From: an uncultured Christensenella sp.
GTDB taxonomy: Bacteria; Bacillota; Clostridia; Christensenellales; Pumilibacteraceae
Direction of reading: 5' to 3'
NCBI GenBank assembly: GCA_910578545.1
Contig: CAJTPT010000002.1
Coordinates: 278,254-342,253 of the forward strand
Length of the DNA: 64,000 bases
In this document: positions 24,435 to 34,022 of the stretch, piece by piece
Numbering within the stretch: the first letter of the stretch is position 1
Layout: each line of letters starts with the position of its first letter
Notes under the pieces: generated by a model
Seen by the model: only the letters and a program-made list of their open reading frames with translations
Told to the model about the DNA's origin: nothing
The model's database searches: none
Translations under genes and position numbers: made by a program

Positions 24435-26200
24435 TACTTATTCTCCTCGCCGTCTGTCTTGGTTGCGGTTTTCTTAGCCGTCGGCTTCCCGGTAGTTGTC
24501 GACTTCGTCTTGGCGGTAGACGTAGTTTTCTTTGTGCCGGCAGACGCACTCTGTGCTTCAGACTTTTTAGCTGCTGTCGCCGACTTCGTCTTGGCGGCAG
24601 ACGTAGTTTTTTTTGCACCGGCAGTGCCCTTTGTCGAAGGCTTTTTGGCGGCAGTCTTTTTAGCGGTTGTTTTAGGCTTAGCTGATTTTTTAGCCTTTGT
24701 TGGCTCTTCAGTCGGTTGATCGACTACGGCAACCGTTTCCGAATCGGTTTGTGAAATTTGAGCGTTACTCGAAATTAAATCCGCTTCCTTTAATTCCTGC
24801 GCATTTCTGGCTTCTTCCAAAGCCGCCATCTTTTCCGACGCGCGATAGCATGCAACGTAGTGCGTGGCAGAAACTTGCACAAGCGGCGGGTACTCGCCGT
24901 CACAACATTCCTGACACTCTTCGCAGCGGTCTTTAAAATAGCAGTACGTCGGCATATTAATCGGGTTGGGAACCTGACCTTTTATACTGTACAGCCAATC
25001 GACGTCTTTATTAATAACGGGTTTGCTCTTTTGCAGACCGACAGTATACGGGTGAAGCGGCGTGTCGAATATATCCTCGACTGTGCCCTTTTCGATAATA
25101 CGCCCGGCATACATAACAACGACGTAATCCGCCATACCGGCAATAACGCCTAGGTCATGCGTGATTATCATAATCGAACCGTTGATTTTGGTTTTGATTT
25201 CCTTGAGCAGATCCAAAACCTGTGCTTGTATAGTAACGTCAAGCGCAGTCGTTGGCTCGTCCGCCACGATAAGCTTTGGGTTGCAGGCAAGCGCCATGGC
25301 TATCATAACACGCTGACGCATACCACCCGAAAGCTCGTGCGGGTAGTTTTTGTAAACAATATCGGGCATAGCTATGCCGACAAGACTGAGCATCTCGAGC
25401 GTGCGCTTTTTCGCAAGCGCCTTATCCGCGCCCGGCGTGTGAAGCAGAACGACCTCGTCCAACTGATTACCTATGGTAAACAGCGGATTAAGGCTAGTCA
25501 TAGGCTCTTGGAAAATCATTGCGATTTCCTTGCCACGAATGCGTTGCATAGCACGCGTAGGCATTTTGGCAATATCAAAAACCTTGTCTTCCATTTCAAA
25601 CGCAGGAAAACCGTTTCCGTCCAAGGACTGAACCTGTTCCATCACAGGCTTGCCATCTTTATCCACTACGGGCTTACCCTTTTTGTCGAGCTTTTGGCGC
25701 GTTTTGATAACACGCTCACCGTCAACTTCCTCGTATTCCCAAATGGGAATAGGCTTGCCGTCAGGGCCCTTTTTGTAGTCCTGCGTATTAAACCTGATCG
25801 AGCCGTCTACAATCTGTCCCTGCGGTGCTTGAACAAGCTGCATAACCGAAAGCGAGGTAACCGATTTACCGCAACCGCTCTCGCCTACTACGCCGACGAT
25901 AGAGCTTTTTGGTATTTCAAACGAAACTCCGTCGACAGCCTTGGATATGCCGGCGTCGGTAAAAAAGTAAGTGCGCAAGTCCTCGATTTCCAAAATATTG
26001 GAAGGGTCTTTCATTTGCGTAACGTATTCCGTTTCGGGAACGCTACTACGCTTTTTCTTTTCAAATTCACGCGTTGTTTTGCGGTTTTCAGATGAAATCC
26101 TACGCGCTTCCTTACCTGTTATATAGTGCGGATCGTCCTTGTGTGTAACGTGACGGTACCAATCCTTTACACGAATAAAAAATGATTTTTTTTCAGCCAT
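24434..26200 (-). CDS. oppD: Oligopeptide ABC transporter ATPase OppD with insertion and histone-H1-like tail
   Basis: The first ATPase, 588 residues against about 330-360 in common OppD. Walker A GESGCGKS (106-113), Q-loop IFQEPMTSLNP (229-239), signature LSGGMRQRVMIAMAL, Walker B LIVADEPTTALD, and the C-terminal cysteine cluster RCEECQECC are intact. Three extra parts stand out: a basic N-terminal extension of about 65 residues; an insertion of about 74 residues (139-212) between Walker A and the Q-loop with repeated DGKP turns; and a tail of about 87 residues (502-588) made almost only of Lys, Ala, Thr and Ser. The tail resembles histone H1 tails. It ends in direct contact with oppF. Confidence 0.94.
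   Translation of the reverse strand: MAEKKSFFIRVKDWYRHVTHKDDPHYITGKEARRISSENRKTTREFEKKKRSSVPETEYVTQMKDPSNILEIEDLRTYFFTDAGISKAVDGVSFEIPKSSIVGVVGESGCGKSVTSLSVMQLVQAPQGQIVDGSIRFNTQDYKKGPDGKPIPIWEYEEVDGERVIKTRQKLDKKGKPVVDKDGKPVMEQVQSLDGNGFPAFEMEDKVFDIAKMPTRAMQRIRGKEIAMIFQEPMTSLNPLFTIGNQLDEVVLLHTPGADKALAKKRTLEMLSLVGIAMPDIVYKNYPHELSGGMRQRVMIAMALACNPKLIVADEPTTALDVTIQAQVLDLLKEIKTKINGSIMIITHDLGVIAGMADYVVVMYAGRIIEKGTVEDIFDTPLHPYTVGLQKSKPVINKDVDWLYSIKGQVPNPINMPTYCYFKDRCEECQECCDGEYPPLVQVSATHYVACYRASEKMAALEEARNAQELKEADLISSNAQISQTDSETVAVVDQPTEEPTKAKKSAKPKTTAKKTAAKKPSTKGTAGAKKTTSAAKTKSATAAKKSEAQSASAGTKKTTSTAKTKSTTTGKPTAKKTATKTDGEENK
24501..24624. repeat. Direct repeat coding for the OppD tail
   Basis: A 43-base unit at 24501-24543 recurs at 24582-24624 with few differences (both begin GACTTCGTCTTGGCGG on plus). 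The 81-base period equals 27 codons, so gain or loss of a unit keeps the frame. Confidence 0.8.
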
Positions 26201-26203
26201 ACT

Positions 26204-27436
26204 TTACCTCTTCATCTTGGGATCGAGCGCGTCACGCAATCCGTCGCCGATAAAGTTGAAAGCCACAACCGCAAGAATAATCAAAAATCCGGCGGGCAAC
26301 CAATCGAGCACGTGGTTGGCAAGGACAGTGGGGGCTTTAGCCGAATTGACCATTTGCCCAAGCGAAGCCGTATCCTTCGGCGCACCAAGACCAAGGAAGC
26401 TAAGCGAAGCCTCCGTCAATATCGTTCCGCCCAAGCCGAGCGTCATCGAAACAATCAGCTGTGGCATGACGTTGGGAACAAGGTGCTTAAATATCTTACG
26501 TACAGGACTAAAGCCCAATGCGTCGGTAGCTATCATATACTCTTGCTCACGCAGGTACAAAATTTGGCCTCTGACTAACCGCGCAGTACCCGACCAACTC
26601 ATCAGAGTGAGCACGCCCATCATGAAGTATATTCTAAGGTCGGGATCAAGTCCCGATCCATCAAAGAACGCGCCGACAATAAGCATGATCGGAAGTGACG
26701 GCAAACAGTTAAGTATATCGACAAGTCGCATTATAAGCATATCGACCCAGCCGCCGAAATATCCTGCAAGCCCACCCAGAATAACGCCTATGAGCGTATA
26801 AACAATAACGACCAAAAAGCTGAGCATAAGCGACAGTCTTCCGCCGTACATAAGCCTTACAAAAATATCCTGACCTTCTTCGTCCGTACCCAAAACATGC
26901 AAGGCCTTTTTGCCGTCTTCGTTTATCCCATATGTAAACGGGCGCGCCCATTGATTGAAATCTTCGGGACGGCTTACTGTATATGTATAGTAAGTAAATT
27001 TATCATCGCCCGATCCTTCCTCGTATTTTGCAAACTGATATTCGGTACGATCGGCAAGGGAACGGTCTACCTCGGACTGACCCCAACCGATAAATACAGG
27101 GCCTAAGAAAGAGAATACGACTACTGCCAAAAATATAACGAGTCCGATAACCGAAAGCCGTGAACGGAAAAACCGCTTAAAAACGAGTTTAGTAGGCGAA
27201 ACAATCCTTACCCTATCGGCAAGTGATTCGGCATCATTATTTTTATTTTGCGTTGATTCAACCGCGACAGAATCCCGTGCTTCCGAATCATGAACTTCTA
27301 TTTGTTCGCTTGCGGAATTATCGACAATCGGCGTTTCGACAGTTTCGGTTTGATCTTCGACTGTCTCTGCCGTTTGCAAGTGCGCGTTTTCGGCCGGAAC
27401 GCTGTTTTCTATTAAATCTTGTTTCTTTTTAGCCAT
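26204..27436 (-). CDS. oppC: Oligopeptide ABC transporter permease OppC
   Basis: A membrane permease of the peptide importer, 410 residues, longer than the usual 300. The first 75 residues are an acidic, Gln/Glu/Thr/Ser-rich cytosolic extension. The first membrane segment is near 90-112 (LSVIGLVIFLAVVVFSFLG), followed by an enlarged extracellular loop (DDKFTYYTYTVSRPEDF) and the GTDEEGQDIFVRLMYGGRLSL segment typical of OppC. Five more membrane segments and the coupling motif around YMIATDALGFSPVRKIFKH complete it, ending NFIGDGLRDALDPKMKR. It lies between oppB (10 bases) and oppD (3 bases). Confidence 0.94.
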   Translation of the reverse strand: MAKKKQDLIENSVPAENAHLQTAETVEDQTETVETPIVDNSASEQIEVHDSEARDSVAVESTQNKNNDAESLADRVRIVSPTKLVFKRFFRSRLSVIGLVIFLAVVVFSFLGPVFIGWGQSEVDRSLADRTEYQFAKYEEGSGDDKFTYYTYTVSRPEDFNQWARPFTYGINEDGKKALHVLGTDEEGQDIFVRLMYGGRLSLMLSFLVVIVYTLIGVILGGLAGYFGGWVDMLIMRLVDILNCLPSLPIMLIVGAFFDGSGLDPDLRIYFMMGVLTLMSWSGTARLVRGQILYLREQEYMIATDALGFSPVRKIFKHLVPNVMPQLIVSMTLGLGGTILTEASLSFLGLGAPKDTASLGQMVNSAKAPTVLANHVLDWLPAGFLIILAVVAFNFIGDGLRDALDPKMKR

Positions 27437-27446
27437 ATTACACCGC

Positions 27447-28430
27447 CTACTTGGAAATCTTGATTCGCGGATCGACCAACATATAGGTTATATCCGACAG
27501 TAGCGTTCCGATAACGGAAAGAATTGAGATGAACATGTTATAACCCATTACAAGCGGAATATCCCCCACCTGCAAAGCTTGATAAGCAATTCGACCTATT
27601 CCGTTTATTGCAAAGACGTCCTCGAGTATCATCATACCGCCAAACAACCCGGGAATAATTCCCGCCATCATTGTAACGATAGGTACCATGGTATTGCGGA
27701 AGACATGCTTATATACGACCTTGCGTTCGGAAAGACCCTTTGCTCGTGCAGTACGCACATAATCCTGATTAAGCACTTCCAAAGTATTTGTACGCGTGTG
27801 TCGCATTAGTCCGCCTATAGAACCGATAATAACGGTCACCATCGGCAAAACCATATGCCACAATAAGTCCCATAAATCAAAGCCTGTAGTATCGCCTGCG
27901 GCAGTACCCTGTAACGGGAACCATCCGAGTCCGACGGCAAAAACGCGCAATAATAGGTAAGCCAAGAAGAACGACGGCAAAGAAATACCGATCATCGCCA
28001 AAACCGACGTTGTATAGTCGACCGCACCGTATTGATTGGTCGCCGCTTTAACGCCGAGCGGGATAGCAATGAGGAATTGAAATATGTACGCAAAAATACC
28101 GATACCGAACGATATCCACATATGATCGGATATAACGGTAGCAACGGGTTCGTTGTGCTTAAATGACAATCCTAAATCGCCGCTAAGAGCGCCAGAAAAC
28201 CACTTCCAATACCCTTTCCATAGACCAATGAATGAGCTATCGTCAAGACCGTAAAGCGCTTTAATCCTTTGGACATCCTCTAGTGAAATTAGCTGTTGCT
28301 GCAACTGAGCCGCAAAACTTTTATCAACAAAGTCGGACGGAATCATTCGCATAATAAAGTACAGCAAAATAGACACCAAAAGCAAAATCACTATTGAGTA
28401 TAAAACTCTTTTGAGTATGTACTTAACCAT
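27447..28430 (-). CDS. oppB: Oligopeptide ABC transporter permease OppB
   Basis: A 327-residue permease with six membrane segments. The N-terminus MVKYILKRVLYSIVILLLVS, the long loop after the first segment, and the coupling region DYVRTARAKGLSERKVVYKH are characteristic. The C-terminal SDITYMLVDPRIKIS is standard. The length is normal, unlike its partners OppC, OppD, OppF and OppA, which all carry extra parts. It follows oppA by 30 bases. Confidence 0.95.
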   Translation of the reverse strand: MVKYILKRVLYSIVILLLVSILLYFIMRMIPSDFVDKSFAAQLQQQLISLEDVQRIKALYGLDDSSFIGLWKGYWKWFSGALSGDLGLSFKHNEPVATVISDHMWISFGIGIFAYIFQFLIAIPLGVKAATNQYGAVDYTTSVLAMIGISLPSFFLAYLLLRVFAVGLGWFPLQGTAAGDTTGFDLWDLLWHMVLPMVTVIIGSIGGLMRHTRTNTLEVLNQDYVRTARAKGLSERKVVYKHVFRNTMVPIVTMMAGIIPGLFGGMMILEDVFAINGIGRIAYQALQVGDIPLVMGYNMFISILSVIGTLLSDITYMLVDPRIKISK

Positions 28431-28460
28431 TTAGTAAACCTTTTTTTGTTAGTCGATTGC

Positions 28461-31058
28461 TTATTTGGATTTAGTCAATTTAACTTCCCAAATTCTGGAA
28501 AGTGGTGATTGATAGGCGTTGACTTGACTGCCGGTAAGCATAGTGGATTCGTCAAATACGCCCTTTTTCCAAATGTAGAAAACCTTTCTTTGATAGGTCG
28601 GGAATTCTACAGCCAAGTCCAAAAGCTTGTTTTGCGCACGCGCGTAAACTTCTTGACGGACTATTTCTTCTAACGATTCTCTACCCTCGTCGATAATATC
28701 GGAAAGCTCCTCAATCATCTTCTTTTGATTGTAGTTACGAGGGTTATTTATAGCTGAAAGCTCTTTAAACTCACTACTGAATATGTATCTGTAACCCCAT
28801 GCGGTCGTGCTGGTTGCCTGAGAATCCTTGTGATAGACCTGGAACATATCGGGATCGGATGACGAACTCCAAGCAGCAGCCCAAACTGTCAACTGTCCGC
28901 TTGTAAGTTTAACAAGAGCATTCGAGTCGTTAACAACGGTTATATCGCAACCCAACTTATTTAATATCTCTGCGGACTGTTTAAGCATCGCATACGCAGG
29001 GTGATCGTCGCTGTCGCCGGCAATCGTGAATGTGTATTTTATCGGCTTATTCTTTTCATCGCGCATCACGTCGCCGCGAGGTGAGCAACCACCTAAAGTG
29101 AGAAGCTCGAGAGCCTTTGCGCCCGTCGGGTCGAAATCGTATTCATCGCCAATACCCTGTTCCTTTACGTAAGCTTCTGCAACGTCATAATATTTTTTCA
29201 GTGTTTTTGACATGGGAACGGTTATCGTAGACGCACCGTCATTGCCGTAATAGTTAATGATAGATTCTCTATTTAATGTGGTCATTATAGCCTTACGGAT
29301 ATAGATATTAGGAATATATCTTGCACTTATTCCTATATAGCCGTAACCAAGGTTATCCGTCATAACGTAATTGAGGTCTTTTTCGTTATTAATCTCCGTT
29401 ATATCATCCTTTTTCATCGAGGGAGACGCATAGTCAACCTCGCCCGTCTTTACCGCATTGTAAAGCTGAGAACTGCTTATAACCTTATATCTAAGGCGCT
29501 TAATCAAAGGTTCGCCCAACAAGAAGTTAGGATTGCTGATAAAGTTAACGATATTTTTTGAGCTTTTATAGAAATCGGACTTGGACGACGCTTTGGTGTT
29601 TTTCTCCGTAGCAGCCATAAACGGACCTGCGCCCATAGGAAGCTGCTTTTGTTTTACCATATTCATAAAGTTAGGATCGGAGAATTTAACGCCGAAGAAT
29701 TCCTCATCATTAGTATCGTCAACAGCTTTTTTCCATGTTTCTTTATCGGAATAATAGTGACCGGGCGCAACGGTAAAGCCAAAGTTTTGAATAGCCTTAG
29801 GATCAACGCCTTTAATCTTTATATGAAGAATATCATAGTTGCTAACGTTGCCGTCTTTATCTTTTAACGACTTAGTGTGTTTTACGAGTTTATCATCGGT
29901 ATACTCTATTTTATTATCGTTTTCAATCCAAATACCGCTGACTTTTTTGACGTTCATGTTATCCTTGAACATACGATACTTAACGTCGGAAAGCAGGTAA
30001 TCGTTCATGTAAACGTTAACGGGATAAGAATATAAAACATTGCCGAGATTTTGCTTGTAACTCTCCGTAGCATTCTTTTGCTCGAAGAACATACTATCGT
30101 AAACGTGCTGAATAAGGGTAGCCTGATCTTTCTTTTTGTTCGCAGGATAGTTATTGATTGCGGTATAGTGATCGATTTTTGCGTCAGAACCGGAACCAAC
30201 CCATTCTTCCTGCAAAGTAAATTGTCCGTACATAAGCAAGAACAGCTGCCAAGCCTCGGTTATAATCACATTACCGTCCTTATCTTTGTACTTTTCGTAT
30301 TCTTTTTCGATATCGGCAGAAACAACGGACGTCCAAGTTTCCTCCAACGACTGTTTAAAGAACGTTTGGATTTGCTCGATATCCTTTTGTACGACGGCCT
30401 CACCCTCGTACATCTCATAACCATCCCACTGTCCCCAATCGCCTTCTTCGTCGTTCTCAATCCAGTTGATGATATTTTCCAGACGACGCGTCACTTCTGT
30501 CTGGAAAAACGCATTAGATCCGTCGATATTGTTAACGTCTTCGGTCTGCGTTCTGTACTCGTCAAGACCCATGATTTTGACCGAGTACAAAGTGCTCGAG
30601 CCGGTATAAGCCGGGTCGAGATACATGTAAATATTAAACAGAACGTCGTCTTTGGTTAAAGGCTGACCGTCACTGAATTTAATGTTATCCTTTAAAGCAA
30701 ATGAATATTCGGTATAGTAATTGCTGTAATCCGTGCCGTTAATTACGTTATCAGGATTACCGACTCGAACCGTAGAATAATCGAACGCCACGCACGGTTC
30801 ATCCCAGCCTACAAGCGGCTTACCTTCCGAGTCACTCGAAATCATACCGATTTGGGTTTGGCTTACTATCTCGCCGTCGGCACCCGCCGTATAAAAGAAG
30901 GGGTTGAAATTGCCGTCCAATGCTTCCGACGACAAAATCAAAGTGGGGCCAGTATTACCATCACCTCCACAAGCGACAAGCGGAGCGGCAACCGCACCTG
31001 CTAATGTTGTAATGCACAAAAGCTTTGCAACACCTTTTGTAAATCTGCTATTTTTCAT
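28461..31058 (-). CDS. oppA: Oversized oligopeptide-binding lipoprotein OppA
   Basis: The substrate-binding lipoprotein of the importer, 865 residues; usual OppA proteins are about 520-600. The start at 31058 follows GGGAGGTAAAT. The signal ends in the lipobox PLVAC (Cys about 30), so it is anchored to the outer membrane face. SBP_bac_5 features are present: FALKDNIKFSDGQPLTKDDV, TTLNRESIINYYGNDG, and LLTLGGC in the C-terminal lobe. About 250 extra residues lie between the two lobes (around 170-430, charged, with DKDGNV turns). The insertion may change the peptide size accepted or bind a partner; this is inference. Confidence 0.92.
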   Translation of the reverse strand: MKNSRFTKGVAKLLCITTLAGAVAAPLVACGGDGNTGPTLILSSEALDGNFNPFFYTAGADGEIVSQTQIGMISSDSEGKPLVGWDEPCVAFDYSTVRVGNPDNVINGTDYSNYYTEYSFALKDNIKFSDGQPLTKDDVLFNIYMYLDPAYTGSSTLYSVKIMGLDEYRTQTEDVNNIDGSNAFFQTEVTRRLENIINWIENDEEGDWGQWDGYEMYEGEAVVQKDIEQIQTFFKQSLEETWTSVVSADIEKEYEKYKDKDGNVIITEAWQLFLLMYGQFTLQEEWVGSGSDAKIDHYTAINNYPANKKKDQATLIQHVYDSMFFEQKNATESYKQNLGNVLYSYPVNVYMNDYLLSDVKYRMFKDNMNVKKVSGIWIENDNKIEYTDDKLVKHTKSLKDKDGNVSNYDILHIKIKGVDPKAIQNFGFTVAPGHYYSDKETWKKAVDDTNDEEFFGVKFSDPNFMNMVKQKQLPMGAGPFMAATEKNTKASSKSDFYKSSKNIVNFISNPNFLLGEPLIKRLRYKVISSSQLYNAVKTGEVDYASPSMKKDDITEINNEKDLNYVMTDNLGYGYIGISARYIPNIYIRKAIMTTLNRESIINYYGNDGASTITVPMSKTLKKYYDVAEAYVKEQGIGDEYDFDPTGAKALELLTLGGCSPRGDVMRDEKNKPIKYTFTIAGDSDDHPAYAMLKQSAEILNKLGCDITVVNDSNALVKLTSGQLTVWAAAWSSSSDPDMFQVYHKDSQATSTTAWGYRYIFSSEFKELSAINNPRNYNQKKMIEELSDIIDEGRESLEEIVRQEVYARAQNKLLDLAVEFPTYQRKVFYIWKKGVFDESTMLTGSQVNAYQSPLSRIWEVKLTKSK

Positions 31059-31097
31059 ATTTACCTCCCACAAATAAGAGAAATTGTTTTTTATTGT

Positions 31098-32627
31098 TTA
31101 TAACTGAACTATAGTGGCCATTATTGCCGTTCCGTCGATTGAGAACGTAATGTCGAGCCTTGCATTAGTCGTTTGCTCTAAGATGAAATGATTTTCGCCT
31201 TGTTTCTCCACACTACGGATTGACTTCCTCGAATAGTTACCGGCGTTGTTTTTGGTTGCAAGACCGTAAATCGGAGCGTCGAAAGGCGTGGTGTCCGCAA
31301 GTATAACTACTCCATCATGAATACGATAAGTAAAGTATATTGCAATATTCTTGTCGGAAGAGTAAGCTACGTCGGAAACTATCATATCGACTTTATCAAC
31401 AGTACAGTTGACTGTTGCCGACTCTGCCTTTACAGCTACCGTCATATCGCTGGCCACGTTGACAACCTTGGGGTCCATACCTATTCCAAGTTTATAAGAT
31501 AGAGCACACACATTGTCTTCCGACTCTTCGGCAGTAGTAATCGTGACGTTGTTCACCTTTGCCCCGCCGCTCACCTGACCTGCCAACATACCTAAGTTGT
31601 ACGTGGTTACGTCCTTGTTGGAAAGATCGGTGTTAATAACTACGTTTTCAAACGTGACGTCGGTAATTTCCGCTTCATCGCCAAGCGACCTGAATAAACC
31701 AAAATCACGGTACGAATTATCAAGAGTGCTAAGATTAAGAGTAAAGTTGCTAATAGTGTGGTCATTGCCAACAAACTTTCCTGAATAAACCTTAGGCAAC
31801 TTAGTGTAAGCCGTTTGATCGTCATACTCCGCGCCACCCAAGTCGATATCGGCTAGAAGGTAGTAATTAACATCCTCACCTACAGGCGCACCCATGAGAT
31901 CGTTCGCCGTTCTGATAAGAGAGTAAGTGCCCTTGAGTGCATTGCCGTACACGTGAACGGTAAGCTTATCATCTGACTTTTCAAAGTCGTCCGATTTAAG
32001 CGTATACGGGAACGCACCGATAACCGTTCTGCCTTCAGCCCCGTCAAGTTCGTACGATAAGAAGGTGTAATCGGGAATCCTTAAGTTAGATTCAAACAAC
32101 TTATTTGGTTTACCGCTCTCTTCACGGGATATTTCAAAAACCTTGGTTTGGTCGTAATTTGCGTCGACGCCGTAATGCAACGTGACCTTATAGTTATCCC
32201 AATATGTAGCGCAAAGGTAAACGTCCTTATCGGCAACCCTATCGGTATCGAAGTTCCACACGGTTTCCGACGGAATCATTTTGTTATCCTCGTCAAGCAC
32301 AGGCTTTCCGTCCTCATCGAGCACGGCAAGCGTGAAGCATTTAAAGGAATACCCGGACTTAGCAGGAACACCGATAGCGCCTTGCCCGTTGCGCGGCGCA
32401 GGTAGTTTGCTGTTTTTCGCAACAAGTATCGTTACCGATTGCTTATTGTTTGCCGTCCCGCCCTGGTAATCGTATTCAACGGTAATAGGAAAACCGAGAT
32501 TTTTAATATCATCAACGGTTACCTCGTCTCTACACGCAACAAGACCGAAAACCCCGAATAGGGCTAATGCGGAAAGAACTATTGACAGAAACAATTTTCT
32601 GCGCTTTGTCAAAACGTTTTTTTGCAT
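31098..32627 (-). CDS. Surface lipoprotein with InlB-type and GLUG-like repeats
   Basis: A 509-residue lipoprotein of unknown function. The signal ends in the lipobox GLVAC (Cys 32). Residues about 45-135 read as an InlB-type (Listeria-Bacteroides) beta repeat, VEYDYQGGTANNKQSV ... YSFKCFTL ... VYLCATYWD, interrupted by a DEDGKPVLDEDNK loop. Residues about 240-370 contain LLADIDLGGAEY, KFVGNDHTISNFTLNL and DFGLFRSLGDEAEITDV, like the GLUG-repeat beta-helix found in bacterial adhesins. The C-terminal 100 residues are beta-rich with no match. It is cotranscribed with the protease and importer; binding of substrate protein or the cell surface is a plausible role. Confidence 0.75.
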   Translation of the reverse strand: MQKNVLTKRRKLFLSIVLSALALFGVFGLVACRDEVTVDDIKNLGFPITVEYDYQGGTANNKQSVTILVAKNSKLPAPRNGQGAIGVPAKSGYSFKCFTLAVLDEDGKPVLDEDNKMIPSETVWNFDTDRVADKDVYLCATYWDNYKVTLHYGVDANYDQTKVFEISREESGKPNKLFESNLRIPDYTFLSYELDGAEGRTVIGAFPYTLKSDDFEKSDDKLTVHVYGNALKGTYSLIRTANDLMGAPVGEDVNYYLLADIDLGGAEYDDQTAYTKLPKVYSGKFVGNDHTISNFTLNLSTLDNSYRDFGLFRSLGDEAEITDVTFENVVINTDLSNKDVTTYNLGMLAGQVSGGAKVNNVTITTAEESEDNVCALSYKLGIGMDPKVVNVASDMTVAVKAESATVNCTVDKVDMIVSDVAYSSDKNIAIYFTYRIHDGVVILADTTPFDAPIYGLATKNNAGNYSRKSIRSVEKQGENHFILEQTTNARLDITFSIDGTAIMATIVQL

Positions 32628-32636
32628 TTGCTTACC

Positions 32637-34022
32637 TTACTTAGCAGAGAATTTGTCTTTGAGGTCTACGTACGAAGCTTGATAGGACGCCAAGAGCGAC
32701 CCGGGTACGTATATGTTAGAGATATCACAGCCATCAAAAGCTTTTTCATGTATAGTGACCTTGCTTTGACAGTTGAGCGTAACAGTCTTTAGCTTGGTGC
32801 AACCCGAGAAAGTGTACTCGCCGATATAGTCGACGTTTTGAGGAATAACGATTTCGGTTAAGAACTTGCAGTCGTTGAACGTATACTCGCCGAGCGAAGT
32901 CAAGCCCTCGGGCAAAGTCACGCTTTCGAGCACGGCACAGCCGTTAAACGCACCGCTACCAATCGACTCAACCGACGAAATATCGCCGATATCTTTAAGC
33001 CGACGGTTATTGTAAAAAGCGTCCTTGCCTATTGTGCTAACATTGTCCGAAAGATTGACGCTAACAAGGTACTGACAGTCATAAAACGCGTAATCGGATA
33101 TACGCTGTATTGACTTGGGCAACGTGACCGAAGTAATGCTTACGAGCTCGCCCGTTCTGCAAAATGCGTTTGCCCCTATACCTGTTACAGCCCTGCCGTC
33201 AAACATGGACGGAACAACTACGTCGCCGGAGTTTCCGTCATAGGAATTGACTACGCCGTTTTTGATTGTAAGTCCTTTTGTGTAGTAAGTATTATACAGC
33301 GAAAGATTAGCGGTTGCCTTGCCTGCCGTATAAGGCTTTGTAAGCTTGGCGTCTGTGTACCAATCGCCTATGATAAGGTCGTCACCCTCGATTATGTCGG
33401 TGGGAACGTCCGCGTTAAGCTTTACCGGTTTGACTTCTATAAGCTCGCCGTTTCCATAATACGATATGTATGCGTACTCTGAACTTTGAGCCCATTTGGC
33501 GTAAACCTTGGTATCGGCGCTCGGGAACACGGTAAGATTAAACTTGCTGTAACACTCGGGCTCGGTATACCATCCGTCAAAAACGTAACCCTCGCGAGTC
33601 GGCTCTGCGGACGGTGCGGATAGCTGAGTACCGACAGCGCCTGCAACTATGTAAGTGTAGCCGCTTTCAAACGCGCCGTTATTGGCATTATACTCAACCT
33701 TAACGCTTAAGTCGCCTATCCAACCTGCATACAGCGTGATGTTGCCGGTTATCTTTGTGCCGAACTTGAACTTTTGTAACGTGCCAGGCGTTTTGGGATC
33801 TTCCCAATACCAACCGTCGAATGTGAACATTTCCTTTTGCGGATCTTTGGGCTTATTAATCGCAGAGCCCGCAGTAAGCTTGTACGAGGAAATAGTAGTG
33901 CCACCCATTGAATCAAAAGTGACGGTATACTGTTTGGTGTTCTTTTTTCCTCCGCAAGCCACGCAAACGGAAACGGTCGCCGCTGTTACTAAACATACTA
34001 ATGCTTTATGGATTTTTTTCAT
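32637..34022 (-). CDS. Leucine-rich-repeat (BspA-type) surface lipoprotein
   Basis: A 461-residue lipoprotein. The signal peptide ends at VSVCVAC (Cys 23). Two InlB-type repeats follow: YTVTFDSMGGTTISSY ... FTFDGWYWEDPKT (about 33-100) and VEYNANNGAFESGYTY ... YVFDGWYTEPEC (about 107-180). From about 270 to 440 it has BspA-type (LRR_5) repeats such as VTLPKSIQRISDYAFYDCQYL and VTLPEGLTSLGEYTFNDCKFL. Similar repeats occupy the C-terminal half of the protease just upstream. Its ATG shares a base with the protease stop (TAATG), so the two are translated together. Protein or matrix binding is likely from family knowledge. Confidence 0.85.
   Translation of the reverse strand: MKKIHKALVCLVTAATVSVCVACGGKKNTKQYTVTFDSMGGTTISSYKLTAGSAINKPKDPQKEMFTFDGWYWEDPKTPGTLQKFKFGTKITGNITLYAGWIGDLSVKVEYNANNGAFESGYTYIVAGAVGTQLSAPSAEPTREGYVFDGWYTEPECYSKFNLTVFPSADTKVYAKWAQSSEYAYISYYGNGELIEVKPVKLNADVPTDIIEGDDLIIGDWYTDAKLTKPYTAGKATANLSLYNTYYTKGLTIKNGVVNSYDGNSGDVVVPSMFDGRAVTGIGANAFCRTGELVSITSVTLPKSIQRISDYAFYDCQYLVSVNLSDNVSTIGKDAFYNNRRLKDIGDISSVESIGSGAFNGCAVLESVTLPEGLTSLGEYTFNDCKFLTEIVIPQNVDYIGEYTFSGCTKLKTVTLNCQSKVTIHEKAFDGCDISNIYVPGSLLASYQASYVDLKDKFSAK

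Noticed and set aside
24459..24719. Val/Phe/Ala-rich plus-strand frame that looks like a membrane protein
   Set aside because: It is the antisense of the Lys/Ala/Thr-rich OppD tail; biased codons create the hydrophobic text.
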